Shown: positions 31,585 through 34,204 of the stretch, in pieces
How the letters are laid out: the number at the start of each line of letters is the position of its first letter
How positions within the stretch are numbered: position 1 is the first letter of the stretch
Assembly (NCBI GenBank): GCA_910585065.1
Contig: CAJUCG010000007.1
Span: forward strand, 1 to 34,204
Length of the DNA: 34,204 nucleotides
Origin: an uncultured Lachnospiraceae bacterium
GTDB taxonomy: Bacteria > Bacillota > Clostridia > Lachnospirales > Lachnospiraceae
Direction: 5' to 3'
Made by a program: the position numbers and the translations under genes
Notes under the pieces: generated by a model
Told to the model about the DNA's origin: nothing
The model's database searches: none
The model's input: only the letters and a program-made list of their open reading frames with translations

Positions 31585-31613
31585 TTGCAGATTCCCTCTA
31601 CTTATGATATGAT
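31585..31613 (+). promoter_or_regulatory. Promoter of the phospholipase D-like gene
   Basis: TTGCAG (31585-31590), a 17-bp spacer and TATGAT (31608-31613) on the plus strand, about 45 bp before the start codon. The rest of the 291-bp divergent region 31368-31658 is AT-rich and holds no clear gene; a weaker minus-strand promoter for the PAP2 gene (TTGCAT, 17 bp, TATCTT, around 31434-31462) is possible. Confidence 0.6.
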
Positions 31614-31658
31614 ATCACGAATAAACTATCATCAATAAATCATAATAGGGAGGCTAAA

Positions 31659-33503
31659 ATGTCCGAAAAAAGACCAAATAGAAAGAAAACTGCCCGGTAT
31701 CTCTTTGCCAACTTAGCTGCACTCCTTGCCGCCGCCATAAGCGCGCTGATGCTTGGACGGCAGTACCCCTTAATGCGGGAGTTTTTTCTCCTCTTCCTTT
31801 TCTCGGAATTGTTCACGCTCTGCCGTATTTTTGTGATTCAGGGAAAATCCGGAAACTCTCAAAAAAGAGACTACATAGGGAAATGCCTTACCGACTGGAT
31901 TACTGCCGGGGAAGAACAAAAACTTTTAGCTGCGCGAATGTTCTTCCTTTTTGTCCAGATTCTGCTCCTCGCAAAACGCCCGGATTTTTTTAAGGCAAAT
32001 ATTATCATAGTGATTGGCAGCATTATCCTGTTTATCCTGCTTATTCTGCGGCAGCGCAGGATTAGTGCCACGCCAAAAAAACTCAAAACCTCCACAAAAA
32101 TTAAGATTGCCGCTGCCTCCTACCTTCTCTATCTTATTCTCGGTGTGCTAATTTCCGGGTTTCCGCAGCCGAAGATCAGCGACGAATATAAAAAAAGTTT
32201 CCAACCGGAAACATTTTTTGGAAGCACGGACAATCCGGCAAAGGATCGCGCCGTGGTTCTTGAGGACAACAGTAGGGCACTTATCGAGCGCGTGCGCATG
32301 ATCCGGGGGGCGAAGGATCGCATTATTCTCTCCACCTTTGATTTTCGCACTGATCTCAGTGGAAAAACATTGTTGGCAGCACTGCTTGATGCCGCCGATC
32401 GCGGTGTCTCGGTGAAAATTGTTGTGGACGGAGTTTGCGGACTTTTGCGCATGGAACAAAACCCTTACTTTTTCGCGCTCTCCTCCCATGAAAATATTGA
32501 GATCCGCATTTATAACCGCATCAACCCCCTGATACCCTGGAGGCTGATGGGACGGCTGCACGACAAATATTTGATTGTGGATACCACCGCTTATATCCTT
32601 GGCGGGCGCAATTCCTTCTCCTACTTTCTCGGCGATTGGCCGGGACATAAAAACTATGACCGCGATGTACTTGTCTACAATGCGAACGGGAGTGCAGAGA
32701 GTTCACTCTATCAGGTGGAATCCTATTTTAATGAGATCTGGAACTTAAAATATACCCGCACATTCCACAATCGGAAGAGTATTGGGAAGCGTGCCTGTGT
32801 AAAGCGGGCAGCAGAGGAATTAAGAGAATTGTACACACAGTACCTTGCCGATTATCAGGAAGCGGCAAGTCCTGCGGATTATGAGGCAATGACCTTTCCG
32901 ACAAAAAAGATCATGCTCCTTGCCAACCCAACCACCGCCTACGCCAAGGAACCAACAGTATTTTATGCACTGACAAAATTGATGAAACAGGCAAGGGAAA
33001 GTGTTACCATCCATACGCCTTACATTATTGCTAACGACTTTATGTATGATGCTTTCGCCGAGATCGCTGCTGCCGTGCCGGAGGCTAGGATGATGACCAA
33101 CTCCGTGGCAAACAACGGAAATCCTTTTGGCGCGGGAGATTACCGGGCAAATTTCGATAAGATCCGCGCCACAGGTATTCAGTTGCTTGAATATGAGGGC
33201 GGTGTTTCCTACCACGGAAAAAGTATTGTAATCGACGATGATCTCTCGATTGTCGGATCGTTTAATATGGATATGCGCAGCGTCTATCTCGACACTGAAT
33301 TGATGCTTGTGATCGACAGCAAAGAAGTCAACGCGCAGCTTCGCGACCTGCTTTATCGCTACGAAAAAGAATGTGCCATTGTACAAATGGACGGCAGCCG
33401 TATTTTTCCTGATGGGGTGAGCCCACAAGAAATCTCCTCCAAAAAGAAGTTTAACATTGAGGTGCTGTACAATCTGCTGCGCTGGGCGAGAAGACTCTTA
33501 TAG
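31659..33503 (+). CDS. Membrane-anchored phospholipase D/cardiolipin synthase-like protein
   Basis: A 614-residue protein, the only long gene on the plus strand. The ATG has GGGAGG 6 nt upstream. The N-terminal ~170 residues contain hydrophobic segments at about 13-32, 40-60, 92-106, 112-131 and 150-167. Two HKD (PLD) motifs follow: HDKYLIVD (H301, K303, D308), with GGRNSF after it, and HGKSIVID (H519, K521, D526), with GSFNMD after it. Both are intact, so a phosphatidyl-transfer or hydrolysis reaction is likely. The long N-terminal membrane region and ~210-residue spacing between motifs differ from the textbook cardiolipin synthase, so I do not give a symbol. It sits beside the PAP2 gene, which suggests a shared role in envelope lipid metabolism. 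Confidence 0.85.
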   Translation: MSEKRPNRKKTARYLFANLAALLAAAISALMLGRQYPLMREFFLLFLFSELFTLCRIFVIQGKSGNSQKRDYIGKCLTDWITAGEEQKLLAARMFFLFVQILLLAKRPDFFKANIIIVIGSIILFILLILRQRRISATPKKLKTSTKIKIAAASYLLYLILGVLISGFPQPKISDEYKKSFQPETFFGSTDNPAKDRAVVLEDNSRALIERVRMIRGAKDRIILSTFDFRTDLSGKTLLAALLDAADRGVSVKIVVDGVCGLLRMEQNPYFFALSSHENIEIRIYNRINPLIPWRLMGRLHDKYLIVDTTAYILGGRNSFSYFLGDWPGHKNYDRDVLVYNANGSAESSLYQVESYFNEIWNLKYTRTFHNRKSIGKRACVKRAAEELRELYTQYLADYQEAASPADYEAMTFPTKKIMLLANPTTAYAKEPTVFYALTKLMKQARESVTIHTPYIIANDFMYDAFAEIAAAVPEARMMTNSVANNGNPFGAGDYRANFDKIRATGIQLLEYEGGVSYHGKSIVIDDDLSIVGSFNMDMRSVYLDTELMLVIDSKEVNAQLRDLLYRYEKECAIVQMDGSRIFPDGVSPQEISSKKKFNIEVLYNLLRWARRLL

Positions 33504-33513
33504 ATCAGATAGA

Positions 33514-33571
33514 AAAAAGGTCGGAAGGAATCTCTATTTACCTGGTTCTAAGAATTCCTTCTAACCTTTTT
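33514..33571. terminator. Bidirectional terminator between convergent genes
   Basis: An imperfect inverted repeat pairs 33514-33531 with 33554-33571 (AAAAAGGT, GGAAGGAAT and complements). It ends in T-runs on both strands. It can serve the plus-strand phospholipase D-like gene (stop at 33503) and the minus-strand ABC transporter gene (stop at 33654). Confidence 0.75.
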
Positions 33572-33653
33572 AACAATACATAGCATTTAACCAAAACGGC
33601 AGGAGATCCCCTCTTTTAACGCGGATAAATAATCTGCAAATGGTTTTGAGATT

Positions 33654-34204
33654 TTACCGATAGTACTGTGCCTGCGCCTCAAACATCTTTGCATAATGCC
33701 CGCCGGAAAGCTCGACAAGCTCCGCGTGCGTCCCGCGCTCCGCAATCTCCCCGTCCACAAACACATAGATCACATCACAAAACTGGCAGGAAGACAGACG
33801 ATGCGAAATATAGATCGCTGTCTTTCCTCCAACTAAGGTATGGAACTGCCGATAAATCTCATACTCGGCAATCGGATCGAGTGCTGCCGTCGGCTCATCC
33901 AAAATCACCACTGGAGAATCCTTGTACAGTGCGCGCGCAATCGCCATCTTCTGCTGCTGCCCGCCCGACATCTCACAGCCCTCATTGTCAAAACTTTTCA
34001 TAATATAAGTATCCGCACCGTATTTCAGATCTGCGATCGCACCGGTCAGTCCTGCCTGCTCAATCACCTTAGCAAAGCGTGAATCTGCTGAATTTCCATA
34101 ATTTTCCTTTTCTCCCGCCAAATTATTTGTATTTTCGCTCCCCCATGAGTTTGCCTTCTTCCCCTTATAATCCGTTTCTATCTTCTCCTCGTTCTTTCTC
34201 ATAT
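33654..34204 (-). CDS. ABC exporter ATPase domain, C-terminal part; N-terminus beyond window edge
   Basis: The frame is open to the right edge. An ATG at 34202 is probably internal, because the TM region and Walker A that must precede this part are missing from the window. Visible motifs: signature MSGGQ (79-83 counted from that Met), Walker B VVILDEPTAALD, D-loop, and switch His in ISHRLSS. The C-terminal end (VDGEIAERGTHAELV...AQAQYYR) is typical of Clostridia export ATPases fused to a six-TM domain (ABC-B/MsbA-like). Just before the conserved helix with VIEQAGL lies a ~40-residue hydrophilic, Asn/Glu/Lys-rich stretch that normal members lack. The substrate cannot be told from this part. 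Confidence 0.85.
   Translation of the reverse strand, partial: MRKNEEKIETDYKGKKANSWGSENTNNLAGEKENYGNSADSRFAKVIEQAGLTGAIADLKYGADTYIMKSFDNEGCEMSGGQQQKMAIARALYKDSPVVILDEPTAALDPIAEYEIYRQFHTLVGGKTAIYISHRLSSCQFCDVIYVFVDGEIAERGTHAELVELSGGHYAKMFEAQAQYYR

Noticed and set aside
32148..32648. 166-codon open frame on the minus strand within the phospholipase D-like gene
   Set aside because: It is antisense to a region that includes the first HKD motif, and it has no recognisable domain or ribosome binding site.
1..34204. CRISPR arrays, tRNA or rRNA genes, insertion sequences and phage genes
   Set aside because: I looked for regularly spaced direct repeats, cloverleaf-like sequences, transposase or integrase motifs and terminal repeats, and saw none that hold up.

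Overview
The window looks like a chromosomal segment of a low-to-moderate GC Gram-positive anaerobe of the Clostridia, most likely a Lachnospiraceae member. Reasons: AGGAGG-type ribosome binding sites before nearly every gene, sigma-A type promoters, lipoproteins with Thr/Pro-rich linkers, sugar importers encoded without their own ATPase, and overall protein style. No lineage assignment was computed. Almost all genes lie on the minus strand, so the text below reads from high to low coordinates within each unit.

Region A (1-10150) is an AT-rich four-gene operon of unusual, mostly uncharacterised proteins. In transcription order it encodes a membrane protein with an intact von Willebrand A (MIDAS) domain (7505-10150), a very large tubulin/FtsZ-like GTPase (4193-7483), a two-TM coiled-coil protein (2121-4244) and a large multi-TM protein that runs off the left edge (1-2102). 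The genes are tightly spaced or overlapping and are preceded by a good sigma-A promoter with helically phased GACC repeats upstream. The vWA plus tubulin-like pairing recalls the vWA/FtsZ-like membrane-remodelling systems proposed from comparative genomics. The two other membrane proteins are not ones I recognise, and this is the best candidate here for an undescribed system.

Region B (10678-29548) is a higher-GC galactan or galactoside utilisation locus. It holds a LacI-family repressor (28493-29548), a GH35 beta-galactosidase (26491-28245), two extracellular solute-binding proteins (24109-26256 and 21052-23943) and two separate pairs of ABC permeases (20071-21036 with 19174-20061; 13483-14388 with 12498-13493). 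It also holds three membrane-tethered or membrane proteins of unclear function (NHL/TPR protein 17682-19163, YIP1-like 17056-17685, DUF5696-like 14391-17039) and a GH30 lipoprotein (10678-12294). No transporter ATPase is encoded, so a shared MsmX/MsmK-type ATPase elsewhere is expected. The GH35 and first solute-binding protein promoters carry the same layout: a consensus promoter with an 18-bp spacer, one LacI-type operator just after the -10 box and a second just before the -35 box, 60-61 bp apart. A simple model is that the GH30 enzyme cuts the glycan at the cell surface, the two importers bring fragments in, GH35 removes terminal galactose, and the LacI protein senses a product.

Region C (29760-34204) holds an AraC-type HTH/GGDEF fusion regulator (29760-30566), a PAP2-family membrane phosphatase (30696-31367), a divergent phospholipase D/cardiolipin synthase-like protein (31659-33503) and the C-terminal half of an ABC exporter ATPase cut by the right edge (33654-34204). 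Rho-independent terminators or hairpins separate most transcription units.
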